A DNA stretch of 64,000 nucleotides from Pseudomonas sp. Irchel s3b2 (GCF_900187445.1 NZ_FYEB01000006.1:186001-250000), one strand, 5' to 3'; counted from the first letter of the stretch, positions 41,278-50,363 are shown. Notes: generated from the letters alone by a model not told the origin. Numbers and translations are program-made.

Positions 41278-41407
41278 AAACGGAGTCCGAGGAAGCCCCC
41301 AGCAGGAGATGCAAGTAGAGCCCGGACAACTCGTCCCTTCACCGTAGATTCGCTACTATGTTCGTCCCGCTCTCCTTATCTGCGGATTTCTTCATTCTGG
41401 AGCCCGA

Positions 41408-42226
41408 ATGCCTAGTCAAAAGGACATCGCCGCCGAAAGCGGCGCACCGATGATTCCTGAACAGCGCCGTGAATTGATGCTGCGCCAGTTGCGCAAGCAT
41501 CAGGTGCTGAGCGTTCATCAATTGATGGAAATGTTCGACTGTTCGCACATGACCATCCGCCGCGACATCGCGCTGCTTGAACAAGAAGGCCGTGCTTATT
41601 CGGTCACCGGTGGCGTGCGAATCGCCAGCCAGCTCCACAGCGAGCCCAGCCATCAGATCAAGGCGGTGGTCGAGCTGCCGCAGAAGCAGGCGATGGCCAA
41701 GCTGGCCGCACGGCTACTGCATGCCGATATGACGATTTATCTGGACGCGGGAACGAGCACGCTGGAGATCGTGCCGCACATCAAGGCGCTGTCGGGCATG
41801 ACCGTGGTGACCAACGACTTCGGGATTGTCCAGGCGTTGATCGATGCGCCCCATGTCACGGTGATTCACACTGGCGGGCAGCTGGATCATTCCAATCAAT
41901 CGTGCGTGGGCGGTCTGGCGGTGGCCACCTTGCGCCAGGTCGTCACCGATATCGCGTTCATCTCCACCAGCTCCTGGGATTTGCGTCGCGGCCTTACCAC
42001 GCCTTCGGCGCTGAAGGTAGAGGTCAAGCAAGTCGCGATGCAAACGGCCTCGCAAGTGGTGCTGGTGGCCAGCAGTTCGAAGTACGGCACGTTCAGCATG
42101 TACCGGATCGCCGGGCTCGAGCAGTTCGACATCATCCTCAGCGACGACGCGCTGACCCCTGCCGCGGCCGATAGCATCCGCAAGCAGGGTGTCGAACTGT
42201 TGTTGCCTTCCGATAGCAACGCGTAG
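41408..42226 (+). CDS. DeoR-family transcriptional regulator
   Basis: A 272-residue regulator: DeoR helix-turn-helix near 18-70 (ERGxxxL-like RRELMLRQLRKHQVLSVHQLMEMFDCSHMTIRRDIALLEQEG) and a sugar-phosphate-type sensor domain (IYLDAGTSTLEIVPHIK). It stands alone on the plus strand and converges with otnI with a 4-base gap. A role in controlling the tetronate genes with a phosphorylated intermediate as inducer is plausible, but those genes also have a GntR regulator at the other end. Confidence 0.82.
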   Translation: MPSQKDIAAESGAPMIPEQRRELMLRQLRKHQVLSVHQLMEMFDCSHMTIRRDIALLEQEGRAYSVTGGVRIASQLHSEPSHQIKAVVELPQKQAMAKLAARLLHADMTIYLDAGTSTLEIVPHIKALSGMTVVTNDFGIVQALIDAPHVTVIHTGGQLDHSNQSCVGGLAVATLRQVVTDIAFISTSSWDLRRGLTTPSALKVEVKQVAMQTASQVVLVASSSKYGTFSMYRIAGLEQFDIILSDDALTPAAADSIRKQGVELLLPSDSNA

Positions 42227-42230
42227 GGCG

Positions 42231-43013
42231 TTAGCGCGCCTTCCAGTCCCGCAGCCATTGCAAGCCGGCCGAGGTGTTACCACGCGGCCGGTATTCGCAC
42301 CCTACCCAACCGTCATAACCCAACTGATCGATCAACTCGAACAGATACGGGTAATTGACCTCTCCCAGGTCCGGCTCATGTCGATCCGGCACACCGGCAA
42401 TCTGGATGTGGCCGATGCCATCGAAGTCCCGACGCAGTTTAGTGGCCAGGTCGCCTTCGACGATCTGGCAGTGGTAGCAGTCGAACTGAACCTTCAGATT
42501 AGTGGCGCCCACTTCCTTGCAGATGGCTTGGGCCTGATCCTGGCGGTTGAGGAAAAAGCCCGGCATGTCCCGCGTATTGATCGGCTCCAGCAGCACCGTG
42601 ATCCCGGCCTTGGCCGCCTGCGCGGTGGCGTAAGCCAGGTTTTCCAGGTACACGCCGTGATGCCGTGGGCGATCGCTTTCCGACGGCAGCAGGCCGGCCA
42701 TCACATGGATGCGCGTGTTGCCCAGCACCGCGGCGTATTCCAGCGCGCGATCGAAACCGCTACGAAATTCACTCTCCCGACCCGGCAACGACACTGTGCC
42801 GCGCTCGCCCGCCGCCCAATCGCCGGGCGGTGCGTTGAACAGTGCCTGCACCAGGCCGTTGTCGCTCAAGCGCTGTTTGAGTTCCTGAGCGCTGTAGTCG
42901 TAGGGAAACAGGTATTCCACGGCGTCGAAGCCATCGGCGGCAGCGGCGGCGAAGCGGTCCAGAAACTCATGTTCCGGATAGAGCATGCTGAGGTTTGCAG
43001 CAAAACGAGGCAT
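42231..43013 (-). CDS. otnI: 2-oxo-tetronate isomerase (hydroxypyruvate isomerase family)
   Basis: A 260-residue TIM-barrel sugar isomerase of the Hyi family (MPRFAANLSMLYPEHEFLDRF start; EPINTRDMPGFFL and DCYHCQIVEGD carry metal-binding residues). In the L-threonate and erythronate routes OtnI interconverts 2-oxo- and 3-oxo-tetronate. Being in an operon with ltnD, otnK and otnC supports this over hydroxypyruvate isomerase in the glyoxylate route. It follows the permease by 21 bases and is the last gene. Confidence 0.88.
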   Translation of the reverse strand: MPRFAANLSMLYPEHEFLDRFAAAAADGFDAVEYLFPYDYSAQELKQRLSDNGLVQALFNAPPGDWAAGERGTVSLPGRESEFRSGFDRALEYAAVLGNTRIHVMAGLLPSESDRPRHHGVYLENLAYATAQAAKAGITVLLEPINTRDMPGFFLNRQDQAQAICKEVGATNLKVQFDCYHCQIVEGDLATKLRRDFDGIGHIQIAGVPDRHEPDLGEVNYPYLFELIDQLGYDGWVGCEYRPRGNTSAGLQWLRDWKAR

Positions 43014-43034
43014 GGTAGCTCCTTGGATAGAAGG

Positions 43035-44495
43035 TTAGACAAACGGCCAGATCAACAAGGTAATACCGAAACCCAACGTACCGAGCAAGGTGGTCAACAC
43101 CGTCCAGGTGCGCAAGCCGTCGGCCACGTTCAACCCGGACAATTTGGTGAAGATCCAGTAACCGGCATCATTGATGTGGGACATGGCCAACCCGCCACCG
43201 CCCATGGCCAGACACAACAGTGCCATGTGGTTTGCCGTGAGATCGAGGGTAGCGATCAGCGGGCTGATAATGCCGGCGGTGGTCACCAGTGCCACCGTGG
43301 TCGACCCCTGAACCGCACGCAACAGCATGGTCAGCAGAAAGCCCAGGGCGAGTACCGGCAGACCGGTGGTACGCAGCATATCGGAGACCACAGCGCCGAT
43401 TCCGGTATCCACCAACACCTTGCCGAACACACCGCCGGCACCGGCAATCAGAATCACCATGGCCACGCCGGGCAAGGCCGAGCCGATCACGTCAGACACC
43501 TGAGTACGACTCCAGCCCCGACGCGAACCCAGTAACCAGGCGCACAGCAAGGTATCGATCAGCAACGCCACCAGGGGCGCACCGAGCACAGTCATGATGC
43601 CGCGCAGGGTCGAATCGGCAGGCAGCAACGAGGTGGACAGCGTTCCCAGCAGAATCAGAATGATCGGCAACACAATAAGGCCGACGATCAGACCAAAACC
43701 CGGTGGTGGCGCCGGCGGCAACTTCGAGACGATGCTGCTGGTGGCTTCCTCCAGGCCCATGTGAGACGCAGCCACAGCCGCTCGCTCAGGGCTTTTATCG
43801 TTGCCATTGGACCAGGCGGCCAGGTCCTCGTTGGTGACATGCGGGCCATAGACTTCGGCACGAATATCGTCGGTCATCGGGTACACCCGACGGGTCATGC
43901 GCCCGGCCACGCGGTAGCCGACATAGCAAAGGAACGCCGTCAGCGGCAGGCCGAACATCAGCACGCGACCGAGGTCGGCACCCAACTGGCTGGCAGCAGC
44001 CACCGCACCCGGGTGTGGCGGCAGGAAGGCGTGTACGGTCAGCAACGCAGCGCACATCGGCAGCGCGAATACCAACAGCGGCTTACGCGCACTGCGAGCA
44101 ACACCATAGGCCAGCGGCATCAGGATGATCACGCCGACCTCGAAGAACACCGGCACCCCGACCATGAACCCGGCAATCGTCAGCGCCAGTGGCGTGCGGC
44201 GGTTGCCGAACCGGGTAATCAGCGTCTTGGCGAGCGCCTCGGCACCGCCGGAGAGTTCGATGATCCGCCCGATCATCGCGCCCAGGGCAATGATGATCGC
44301 GATATGGCCCAGCGTTTTGCCCATGCCGCCTTCGATGGTGGCAACCAGATCGGCCGGTTTCACCCCGGCCACCAGCGCCACCAGAATGCTCACCAGCATC
44401 AAGGCCACGAAGGGCTGGAACTTGTACTTGAGCACCAGAAACAACAACAGAGCGATCCCTAGCCCCGCGGTAACCATCAGGATTAACGGGCTCAT
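43035..44495 (-). CDS. GntP-family sugar acid:H+ symporter
   Basis: A 486-residue permease with about 12-14 hydrophobic segments of the gluconate permease family (FMVGVPVFFEVGVIILMPLAYG and PPHPGAVAAA are family hallmarks). In this operon it should import L-threonate or D-erythronate. ATG 44495 has GGAGG 8 bases before it, and it overlaps the stop codon of a 23-residue upstream ORF, so its translation may depend on that ORF. Confidence 0.9.
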   Translation of the reverse strand: MSPLILMVTAGLGIALLLFLVLKYKFQPFVALMLVSILVALVAGVKPADLVATIEGGMGKTLGHIAIIIALGAMIGRIIELSGGAEALAKTLITRFGNRRTPLALTIAGFMVGVPVFFEVGVIILMPLAYGVARSARKPLLVFALPMCAALLTVHAFLPPHPGAVAAASQLGADLGRVLMFGLPLTAFLCYVGYRVAGRMTRRVYPMTDDIRAEVYGPHVTNEDLAAWSNGNDKSPERAAVAASHMGLEEATSSIVSKLPPAPPPGFGLIVGLIVLPIILILLGTLSTSLLPADSTLRGIMTVLGAPLVALLIDTLLCAWLLGSRRGWSRTQVSDVIGSALPGVAMVILIAGAGGVFGKVLVDTGIGAVVSDMLRTTGLPVLALGFLLTMLLRAVQGSTTVALVTTAGIISPLIATLDLTANHMALLCLAMGGGGLAMSHINDAGYWIFTKLSGLNVADGLRTWTVLTTLLGTLGFGITLLIWPFV

Positions 44496-44563
44496 TTCAG
44501 AAGCCCTCCACGCTGGGTGAACGAAAGGGCTCTTCTAAAAATGCTGCGGTGAAGATGTGTCAT
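44492..44563 (-). CDS. Short upstream ORF coupled to the GntP permease
   Basis: ATG 44563 starts a 23-codon ORF (MTHLHRSIFRRALSFTQRGG, then LLK) preceded by GAGGA at 9-base spacing. Its TGA (44494-44492) overlaps the permease ATG in the arrangement ATGA. The minus-strand sequence GAAAAATACAATAACAAG with a Crc-type motif (44577-44594) lies just before its ribosome binding site. It is likely a leader peptide whose translation controls the permease; the peptide itself shows no recognised domain. Confidence 0.5.
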   Translation of the reverse strand: MTHLHRSIFRRALSFTQRGGLLK

Positions 44564-44576
44564 GCCTGGATGTCCT

Positions 44577-44594
44577 CTTGTTATTGTATTTTTC
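44577..44594 (-). promoter_or_regulatory. Hfq/Crc-type CA motif before the uORF
   Basis: The minus strand contains AATAACAA immediately ahead of GAGGA, the uORF ribosome binding site. Hfq/Crc binding here would silence the uORF and, through coupling, the permease. Confidence 0.5.
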
Positions 44595-44679
44595 AGGCAA
44601 GCCGGGGTCGTTGGGAGTCGCTGTGCGTCTCCCTGACAAGGCCTGCGTTGTCGATCTGTCGTGTTAAAAAATCAGAGCA

Positions 44680-45318
44680 CTACCAGTGCGCGCCGAAGGT
44701 CTCTCGCAGCTCGTCCAGCGCTGCCTGATCGAGCGGTTCAGGCTTGGGATGGCTCATCAGCCACAGCCGCGCAGTTTCCTCGAGTTCTTCCAGGGCGTAG
44801 CTGGCCTTGGAGACGGAACTCTCCCAGACCACCGGGCCCAGCCGTTCGAGCATCACGCCGCGAACGCTGTTGGCCAGTTGCGCGACCTGTTCGGCCACCT
44901 TCGGTGAGCCGGGACGCTGGTAGCCAATCAACGGGATATGCCCGACTTTCATCACCTGATACGGCGTCAGTGGCGGCAGAATGTCGTCCGGTTGCCAGAC
45001 ACCCGCCAGCGTCAACGCCACCAGATGGGTGGAATGGGTATGCACCACGCCACCGACGCTCGGGTTGCGGTCATAGACTTGGCGATGCAAGGCCAGGGTC
45101 TTCGAAGGCTTGTCACCGGAGACCCATTCGCCGGCCAGATTGACCTTGGCGATGGTCGCCGGATCGAGGCGGCCGAGGCAGACGTCAGTCGGCGTGATCA
45201 GCCAACCGTCATCCAGACGCGCGCTGATATTGCCGGCGCTGCCAACGGTGTAACCGCGCTCATAAAGGCTGCGACCGACCTGGCAGATTTCTTCGCGCAA
45301 GGCGTTTTCGTCACTCAT
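44680..45318 (-). CDS. otnC: 3-oxo-tetronate 4-phosphate decarboxylase (class II aldolase family)
   Basis: A 212-residue zinc enzyme of the RhaD/fuculose-aldolase-like fold: GSAGNISARL (27-36) binds phosphate and HTHSTHL carries zinc ligands. It decarboxylates 3-oxo-tetronate 4-phosphate to dihydroxyacetone phosphate. Its start overlaps the otnK stop by 4 bases. Confidence 0.9.
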   Translation of the reverse strand: MSDENALREEICQVGRSLYERGYTVGSAGNISARLDDGWLITPTDVCLGRLDPATIAKVNLAGEWVSGDKPSKTLALHRQVYDRNPSVGGVVHTHSTHLVALTLAGVWQPDDILPPLTPYQVMKVGHIPLIGYQRPGSPKVAEQVAQLANSVRGVMLERLGPVVWESSVSKASYALEELEETARLWLMSHPKPEPLDQAALDELRETFGAHW

Positions 45319-46607
45319 TGAGCACCCCCGGCCAGTTGCTTCAAGGCTTTGCTGAAGAAATCCCGAGCACCGAAGTTGCCCGATTTGAGCGCCAGGGCCA
45401 GAGGCTCATCCGTGCCGCTAACCGTCGCCGGCACGCCCGGATCGATCTGCGCGCCAATCTGCAACAGTTGCACACCCAGCGCCTGAACCACGGCGCCCGA
45501 GGTTTCACCGCCGGCAATCACGAAGCGTCGTACACCGCTCTGACGCAAACCTTGGGCAATTTCGCCAAAAGCGTTTTCCACCAGACTGCCAGCCTGCTCG
45601 ACGCCCAGTTGCTGTTGCACAGCCTTGACCTCATCCGGTGAGCTGGTGGCGTAGATCAATACGGTTTGTTCATTGTTCTTGGCGAAGGCCAGGGCCTGGG
45701 CAACCACCGGCTCTCCGGCCGCCAGGGCCAACGGATCAATCCGCAGCGCCGGCCGACCGGCTTCGAGCCAGGCCGCGACTTGGCCATTGGTGGCGATCGA
45801 AGCGCTGCCGGCCAACACCACTTCACCGCCTGATACTGCCGGGAGTTTCGAGGCGTCGAGGTCACGCAATCTGCCGGCGCGACGGAAGTTTTCCGGCAAG
45901 CCCAGGGCCAGCCCCGAACCGCCGGTCAGCAATGGCAAATCGGCGCAGGCGGTGCCGAGGGTGTACAGATCCCGGTCCGACAAGGCATCGGCAATCGCCA
46001 TACCGACACCTTGAGCCCGTAGTTCTGCGATGCGCTCACGCACCTGTTCGGCCCCTTGGGCAATGGTGTCATAGCGCAACAGACCGACGTTCAGGCCCGT
46101 CTGCGATTGCAGCACCCGAACCAGGTTGGCGTCGGTCATCGGCGTCAGCGGATGATGCTGCATGCCCGACTCGCTTAGCAGTTGATCCTGCACAAACAAG
46201 TGGCCGCGAAAAATCGTCCGGCCATTCTCCGGAAACGCCGGGCACGCCAGGGTGAAGTCGCTGTCCAGCGCCGCCAGCAGCGCTTCGCTGACCTGGCCGA
46301 TATTGCCGGCCGCAGTGGAATCGAACGTCGAGCAATACTTGAAGAAAATCTGCTCGCAGCCTTGCTCACGTAACCAGGCCAGCGCGGCGAGGGACTGTTC
46401 GACCGCTTCGGCGACCGGAATGGTGCGCGACTTCAGGGCGATGACGATCGCATCGGCATCGAGCCCGGCCGCCACTTCGCTGCTGGGAATGCCGACGCTC
46501 TGCACGGTGCGCATTCCGCCGCGCACCAGCATGTTGGCAAGGTCCGTGGCACCGGTGAAATCGTCGGCGATGCAACCCAGCAATGGGCGTGCAGTGGTTG
46601 TGTTCAT
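45315..46607 (-). CDS. otnK: 3-oxo-tetronate kinase (four-carbon acid sugar kinase, DUF1537-type)
   Basis: A 430-residue kinase of the former DUF1537 family. The N-terminal sugar-binding signature CIADDFTGATDLAN (about 12-25) and the C-terminal nucleotide-binding motif VIAGGETSGAVVQAL are complete. It phosphorylates 3-oxo-tetronate at C4 for OtnC. Ten bases downstream of ltnD and overlapping otnC. Confidence 0.92.
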   Translation of the reverse strand: MNTTTARPLLGCIADDFTGATDLANMLVRGGMRTVQSVGIPSSEVAAGLDADAIVIALKSRTIPVAEAVEQSLAALAWLREQGCEQIFFKYCSTFDSTAAGNIGQVSEALLAALDSDFTLACPAFPENGRTIFRGHLFVQDQLLSESGMQHHPLTPMTDANLVRVLQSQTGLNVGLLRYDTIAQGAEQVRERIAELRAQGVGMAIADALSDRDLYTLGTACADLPLLTGGSGLALGLPENFRRAGRLRDLDASKLPAVSGGEVVLAGSASIATNGQVAAWLEAGRPALRIDPLALAAGEPVVAQALAFAKNNEQTVLIYATSSPDEVKAVQQQLGVEQAGSLVENAFGEIAQGLRQSGVRRFVIAGGETSGAVVQALGVQLLQIGAQIDPGVPATVSGTDEPLALALKSGNFGARDFFSKALKQLAGGAQ

Positions 46608-46617
46608 TGGGCGTTCC

Positions 46618-47523
46618 TCAAACCGGCTCAGTCTTGGCAGTCGGCAACTCGATGCCGGGGAAAATCTTGATCACCGCCGAGTCGTCCTCACGACCGAAAC
46701 CGGCACTGGAAGCCTGCATGAACATCTGGTGAGCGGTGGCCGACAGCGGCAGCGGGAATTTGCTGGCCCGTGCGGTATCCAGCACCAGGCCCAGGTCCTT
46801 GACGAAAATATCCACAGCGGACAATGGCGTGTAATCGGCCTTGAGAATGTGCGGCACGCGGTTTTCGAACATCCAGGAATTGCCGGCGCTGTGGGTGATC
46901 ACTTCGTAAAGTGCATCGGCATCGACCCCTTCACGCAGGCCCAGCGCCATGGCTTCGGCAGACGCAGCGATGTGTACCCCGGCGAGCAACTGGTTGATGA
47001 TCTTGACCTTGGAGCCCAGGCCATGGCTGTCACCCAGGCGATAGACCTTGCCAGCCATGCCCGCCAGGACGGCTTCGGCCTTGGCATAAGCATCGGCCGG
47101 GCCAGATGTCATCATGGTCATTTCACCGGCAGCCGCCTTGGCCGCGCCACCGGAAATCGGAGCATCCAGATACAGCAAACCTTGCGCAGTCAGGCGCTGG
47201 CCCAAATCAACGGCGTAAGTCGGGGCCACGGTGGCGCAGCCGATCACCAGGCTGCCAGGGCGCAACGCAGCCACGGCACCGCCCTCGCCAAACAATACGG
47301 TTTCGGTCTGCTCGGCATTCACCACCACGGTAATGATCACGTCGCACTCGGCGGCCATATGGGCTGGCGAAGAGCACGCCACGCCACCCTCTGCGGCAAA
47401 CTGTTCAGTCACCGCCGCACGCACATCGCAGGCATGCACATTGAAACCGCTGCGCAACAGTGAGCGGGCAATGCCCAGGCCCATCGCGCCCAGACCGACA
47501 ACACCGACATTCTTGTTATTCAT
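46618..47523 (-). CDS. ltnD: L-threonate dehydrogenase (3-hydroxyisobutyrate dehydrogenase family)
   Basis: A 301-residue beta-hydroxyacid dehydrogenase: nucleotide fold VGVVGLGAMGLGIARSLL, substrate motif DAPISGGAAKAAAGEM and catalytic Lys in the GLGSKVKIINQLLAG helix. It oxidises L-threonate to 2-oxo-tetronate, the first step of the pathway completed by OtnI, OtnK and OtnC. First enzyme gene after the GntR regulator. D-erythronate dehydrogenase activity cannot be excluded. Confidence 0.9.
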   Translation of the reverse strand: MNNKNVGVVGLGAMGLGIARSLLRSGFNVHACDVRAAVTEQFAAEGGVACSSPAHMAAECDVIITVVVNAEQTETVLFGEGGAVAALRPGSLVIGCATVAPTYAVDLGQRLTAQGLLYLDAPISGGAAKAAAGEMTMMTSGPADAYAKAEAVLAGMAGKVYRLGDSHGLGSKVKIINQLLAGVHIAASAEAMALGLREGVDADALYEVITHSAGNSWMFENRVPHILKADYTPLSAVDIFVKDLGLVLDTARASKFPLPLSATAHQMFMQASSAGFGREDDSAVIKIFPGIELPTAKTEPV

Positions 47524-47564
47524 GGGGTACTCCTGAGATGGCTGTTTATTAGAAAAGCGGCGGC

Positions 47565-48278
47565 CTATTCCACGCCGGCAAGGCGCAGGCGGCGGGCCGC
47601 GTTGTAGATATGGGCACGGGCGGCATGCCCGGCGGCGAGCGGATCGCGCAGCCGAATGGCCGCCACAATCACTTGGTGTTCTTCATGCACCTGGCGGGAG
47701 AAATCCGCCCTGCCCGCTTCATTGGTACGGGTGATGCGGGTGGCGGCCTCCAGGTACTGACTGACGAATTCCAGGGTCTTGAGAAAGTAGGGATTGCCCG
47801 TGGCTTGAGCGATGGCGCGGTGAAAAGCCACATCGGCGCGAACACCGTCCTGCCCTTCATCAACCTCTTCATCGATGCGTGCCAGCGCCTCGTCAATCTG
47901 CACCAGATCGGCTTCGCTGCGATTGAGCGCCGCCTCGCAGGCGATTTCAGCCTCGATGGCTCGGCGCAGCGCCAACAGGTGAAAGACACTGCCGGGCAGA
48001 TTGGCTTCGGCGTAATCGATACGCAGCGGGCGGATGTTGGCATTGGGGGTGACGAAGATGCCGCGCCCTTGTTGAGGCTGCAGCACGCCTTCGTTCTTAA
48101 GACGGGAAATGGCTTCGCGGACCACGGTGCGACTGACACCGAAGGCTTCCGAGAGCATGGCTTCACTGGGCAGTTTGCTGCCGGTGGCGAACACACCGTT
48201 CTCAATCTTGTCCAGCAGCTGCTGAGCGACGCTGTCACTCAGCACGTGAGTCGGGACCTTGTCGAACATCGTAGCCAT
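47565..48278 (-). CDS. GntR-family (FadR subfamily) regulator of the tetronate operon
   Basis: A 237-residue regulator: winged helix (LPSEAMLSEAFGVSRTVVREAISRLKNEGVLQPQQGRGIFV) and FCD sensor domain with the DVAFHRAIAQATGNPYF motif containing a metal-binding His. It heads the operon 41 bases before ltnD, so it is probably autoregulated. An operator-like TTGTCATACAG lies at 48302-48312. L-threonate or an oxo-tetronate is the likely effector. Confidence 0.87.
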   Translation of the reverse strand: MATMFDKVPTHVLSDSVAQQLLDKIENGVFATGSKLPSEAMLSEAFGVSRTVVREAISRLKNEGVLQPQQGRGIFVTPNANIRPLRIDYAEANLPGSVFHLLALRRAIEAEIACEAALNRSEADLVQIDEALARIDEEVDEGQDGVRADVAFHRAIAQATGNPYFLKTLEFVSQYLEAATRITRTNEAGRADFSRQVHEEHQVIVAAIRLRDPLAAGHAARAHIYNAARRLRLAGVE

Positions 48279-48301
48279 CCTGTTTTTGTCTTGTTATCAG
48301 G

Positions 48302-48312
48302 TTGTCATACAG
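48302..48312. promoter_or_regulatory. Probable GntR operator
   Basis: TTGTCATACAG contains the TGT-CAT-ACA dyad of FadR-type boxes, 24 bases upstream of the regulator start. In reverse it reads CTGTATGACAA, close to the arabonate-cluster operators (TTGTATGAC). Confidence 0.5.
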
Positions 48313-48672
48313 GTTGAGCAGATAATCCCCCAATGAACGGATTATGTGAAGTCTTTTTTAAAATAACATTTTTTAACATTGGAGGTGAATGAGGGGTCAA
48401 CCACCGCTTAGGGGATCCAGTCGACAGGAGCCTTGTCATCACGGAAGGAGTCGATTTGGATTTTTATTTTTGAAGGATGGGAGAATGGGTAGCGGCTTGG
48501 CACTACTCATGCGGCTGAATACCAGTGTTTGCGGGGGGGGGGGGGCGCGGGGAAAGGCTGCGACCTTTTGATCTTTAGCGACTCGTCTGACGCCAAAATC
48601 AAAAGATCGCAGGCAGCTCTTACGGCACTAACAGCCGATCAGATCCGAGAACTGTTGCCGATGATGCAGATA
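48313..48672. other. Non-coding spacer with poly-G run and inverted repeat
   Basis: No gene is seen. The first 70 bases are AT-rich promoter-like sequence for the GntR gene. A run of 13 G lies at 48533-48545. After it, CTGCGACCTTTTGATCTTT (48558-48576) and AAAATCAAAAGATCGCAG (48595-48612) form an imperfect inverted repeat of the CTGCGAT family; it could serve as terminator for scrY, which ends at 48673. Confidence 0.6.
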
Positions 48673-50238
48673 TCAAAACCAGGTTTCCATCTGTATGCCG
48701 TACTGCCATACGCCGCCGGCGTTGAAGTCCGACTTGCCGAAGTTGTCTGTGGAACTGTATCCGTCCAGGTCCGAAGACCAGTCCATGAGGCTTGCGAACA
48801 CTCGCAATTCGGGGCGTGTGAGCAGATCTCCTACATCGGGTTTGAATGTTGGGGCAATCGTGAACTTCCAGAAATTACCGTCGACCGCATTGCGTTGCAG
48901 GTAGCCCTTGGGGTCGAGGTCCATGGTTTGCCAGCTCATTTCGTAGGCCATCTCGAAATTGCTGTTGATTTCATTGGCCAACCGCACGTTCAGCGTCATC
49001 CAGCGGTAATCGTCACCCTTGACGTATCTGTCCTTGCTTTGTTCGGCCAACAAGCTGGGGCCGATGCGCCAGCCCGGTGCAATGGGTGTCTCGCCGTAAA
49101 GCGCCAGACGCAGCGCGCGGGCATCGTCGATCAGTTCGCCATCCGAACCGATGTTCTTGACCTCTGCCCCCAGACCTTGCCCGTAGAGCAATGCCGTTTT
49201 GAAGAAGCCTTCCCTGCCGAAAAAGTCTTTCTGGTGATTGGCCAGCATGCTGTGCAAGCCGGAATCCGCCGGCGTCAGGCCCGCCTCATTGCTGCGAGTG
49301 CCAAAGTCGTTTTTCTTCGAGCCAATGCCATTGAACATCCACTGCCATTGACCATTATCGAAGAACTGGTTGGAGGTCAGGATGTAGCTTTCCACATCGG
49401 CATTGACGCCGCCCTCACTGAAATCCCCGTAGTTACGCCCGATCAAGGAGTAATTCGAGCGCCAGTTTTTGTTCATCTGTATATCGTAGATACCTCCCCC
49501 GGTGCCGGCCAGAAAGATGACGTCCGAGTCCAGCCAGTGGATATCGAAATTGTCCCTGTCGAATCGCTTGCCTGCCCACAGGGTGGAATTTTCGAACACT
49601 GAATTGCCCTTGAAGGCGGCGAGATGATCGAGCTCGGTAAATACCTGGCGTACGTTCAGGTTGCTCTCGTCGGCCGTCCAGTCATTGGAGCTTTCCACGC
49701 CATCGGCGATGGACACCGTGAATTTGGAACGGGTACCGTTCTGCGCCAGGATTTCTTTCGACAGGTCTATGCGCATGTAGGTGTCGTCTTCGTTACCCAG
49801 TCGCCCGACTGCCCCGCCGACTGAACCGGCAGGGGTTGTGTAAGGGCCGCCACGGCCACCACCCAGCCCATCGTTGATCAGCAATCCGGAGCGGGCGTAG
49901 CCCTTGAAGCTGAAGCCGTCAGTCAAGTGTGCGCTACTGTCCTGCTTTTCCATGCTTTGCTGACGGGCTTCGAGTTTTGCCAGTCGGGTGTCCAAAGCAG
50001 GTGCCGACATGGCTGCTGCAGTAGACGCAGCGGGCTGCAAGGCGGGAGTGGAAAGTTTGATTTGCTGCAATTCCCTGGCGAGGGCCTGGGTTTGCTGTTC
50101 AGCTGCCGCTGCGCGTTTTTCCGCTGCGCTGGCACGGGCTTCAAACGCAGCCATGCGCTCTTCCAGAGTCGCGGCCTGAGAGGTGGCCGCCGAGGTGCTG
50201 AGCACGCCTGCGATTAGCCATCTTGATGCTTTCTGCAT
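48673..50238 (-). CDS. scrY: Sucrose-type porin (ScrY-like, maltoporin superfamily)
   Basis: A 521-residue outer-membrane protein with a signal peptide (cleavage after SQA near 22), then an N-terminal coiled coil (about 25-62, LEERMAAFEARASAAEKRAA), the distinguishing feature of ScrY over LamB, and an 18-strand-type barrel ending in WQYGIQMETWF with C-terminal Phe. It admits sucrose through the outer membrane. It is divergent from the sucrose ABC operon, with shared LacI-type operators. ATG 50238 follows AGGGGATTCAC. Confidence 0.87.
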   Translation of the reverse strand: MQKASRWLIAGVLSTSAATSQAATLEERMAAFEARASAAEKRAAAAEQQTQALARELQQIKLSTPALQPAASTAAAMSAPALDTRLAKLEARQQSMEKQDSSAHLTDGFSFKGYARSGLLINDGLGGGRGGPYTTPAGSVGGAVGRLGNEDDTYMRIDLSKEILAQNGTRSKFTVSIADGVESSNDWTADESNLNVRQVFTELDHLAAFKGNSVFENSTLWAGKRFDRDNFDIHWLDSDVIFLAGTGGGIYDIQMNKNWRSNYSLIGRNYGDFSEGGVNADVESYILTSNQFFDNGQWQWMFNGIGSKKNDFGTRSNEAGLTPADSGLHSMLANHQKDFFGREGFFKTALLYGQGLGAEVKNIGSDGELIDDARALRLALYGETPIAPGWRIGPSLLAEQSKDRYVKGDDYRWMTLNVRLANEINSNFEMAYEMSWQTMDLDPKGYLQRNAVDGNFWKFTIAPTFKPDVGDLLTRPELRVFASLMDWSSDLDGYSSTDNFGKSDFNAGGVWQYGIQMETWF

Positions 50239-50248
50239 GTGAATCCCC

Positions 50249-50267
50249 TGTTTTGTTTTTATTTTTC
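50249..50267 (-). promoter_or_regulatory. Hfq/Crc-type CA motif before scrY
   Basis: The minus strand reads GAAAAATAAAAACAAAACA directly before the AGGGG ribosome binding site. Confidence 0.55.
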
Positions 50268-50305
50268 TGCTTCCGCAACCGGACTTTCTTCGTGAATTGT
50301 GAATT

Positions 50306-50317
50306 GTCAAAATTGAC
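50306..50317. promoter_or_regulatory. Palindrome GTCAA-AA-TTGAC
   Basis: A 5+2+5 perfect dyad in the divergent scrY/ABC region. TTGAC can also be a -35 box. It may be a second regulator site or promoter element. Confidence 0.35.
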
Positions 50318-50363
50318 GAAAAAAAGGATGCCTCATCGCAAATACGCTGCTACATTTGGCGAT

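Noticed and set aside
48410..48425. GGGGATCCAGTCGAC looks like adjoining BamHI and SalI cloning sites
   Set aside because: No other vector-like sequence around it; most likely chance.
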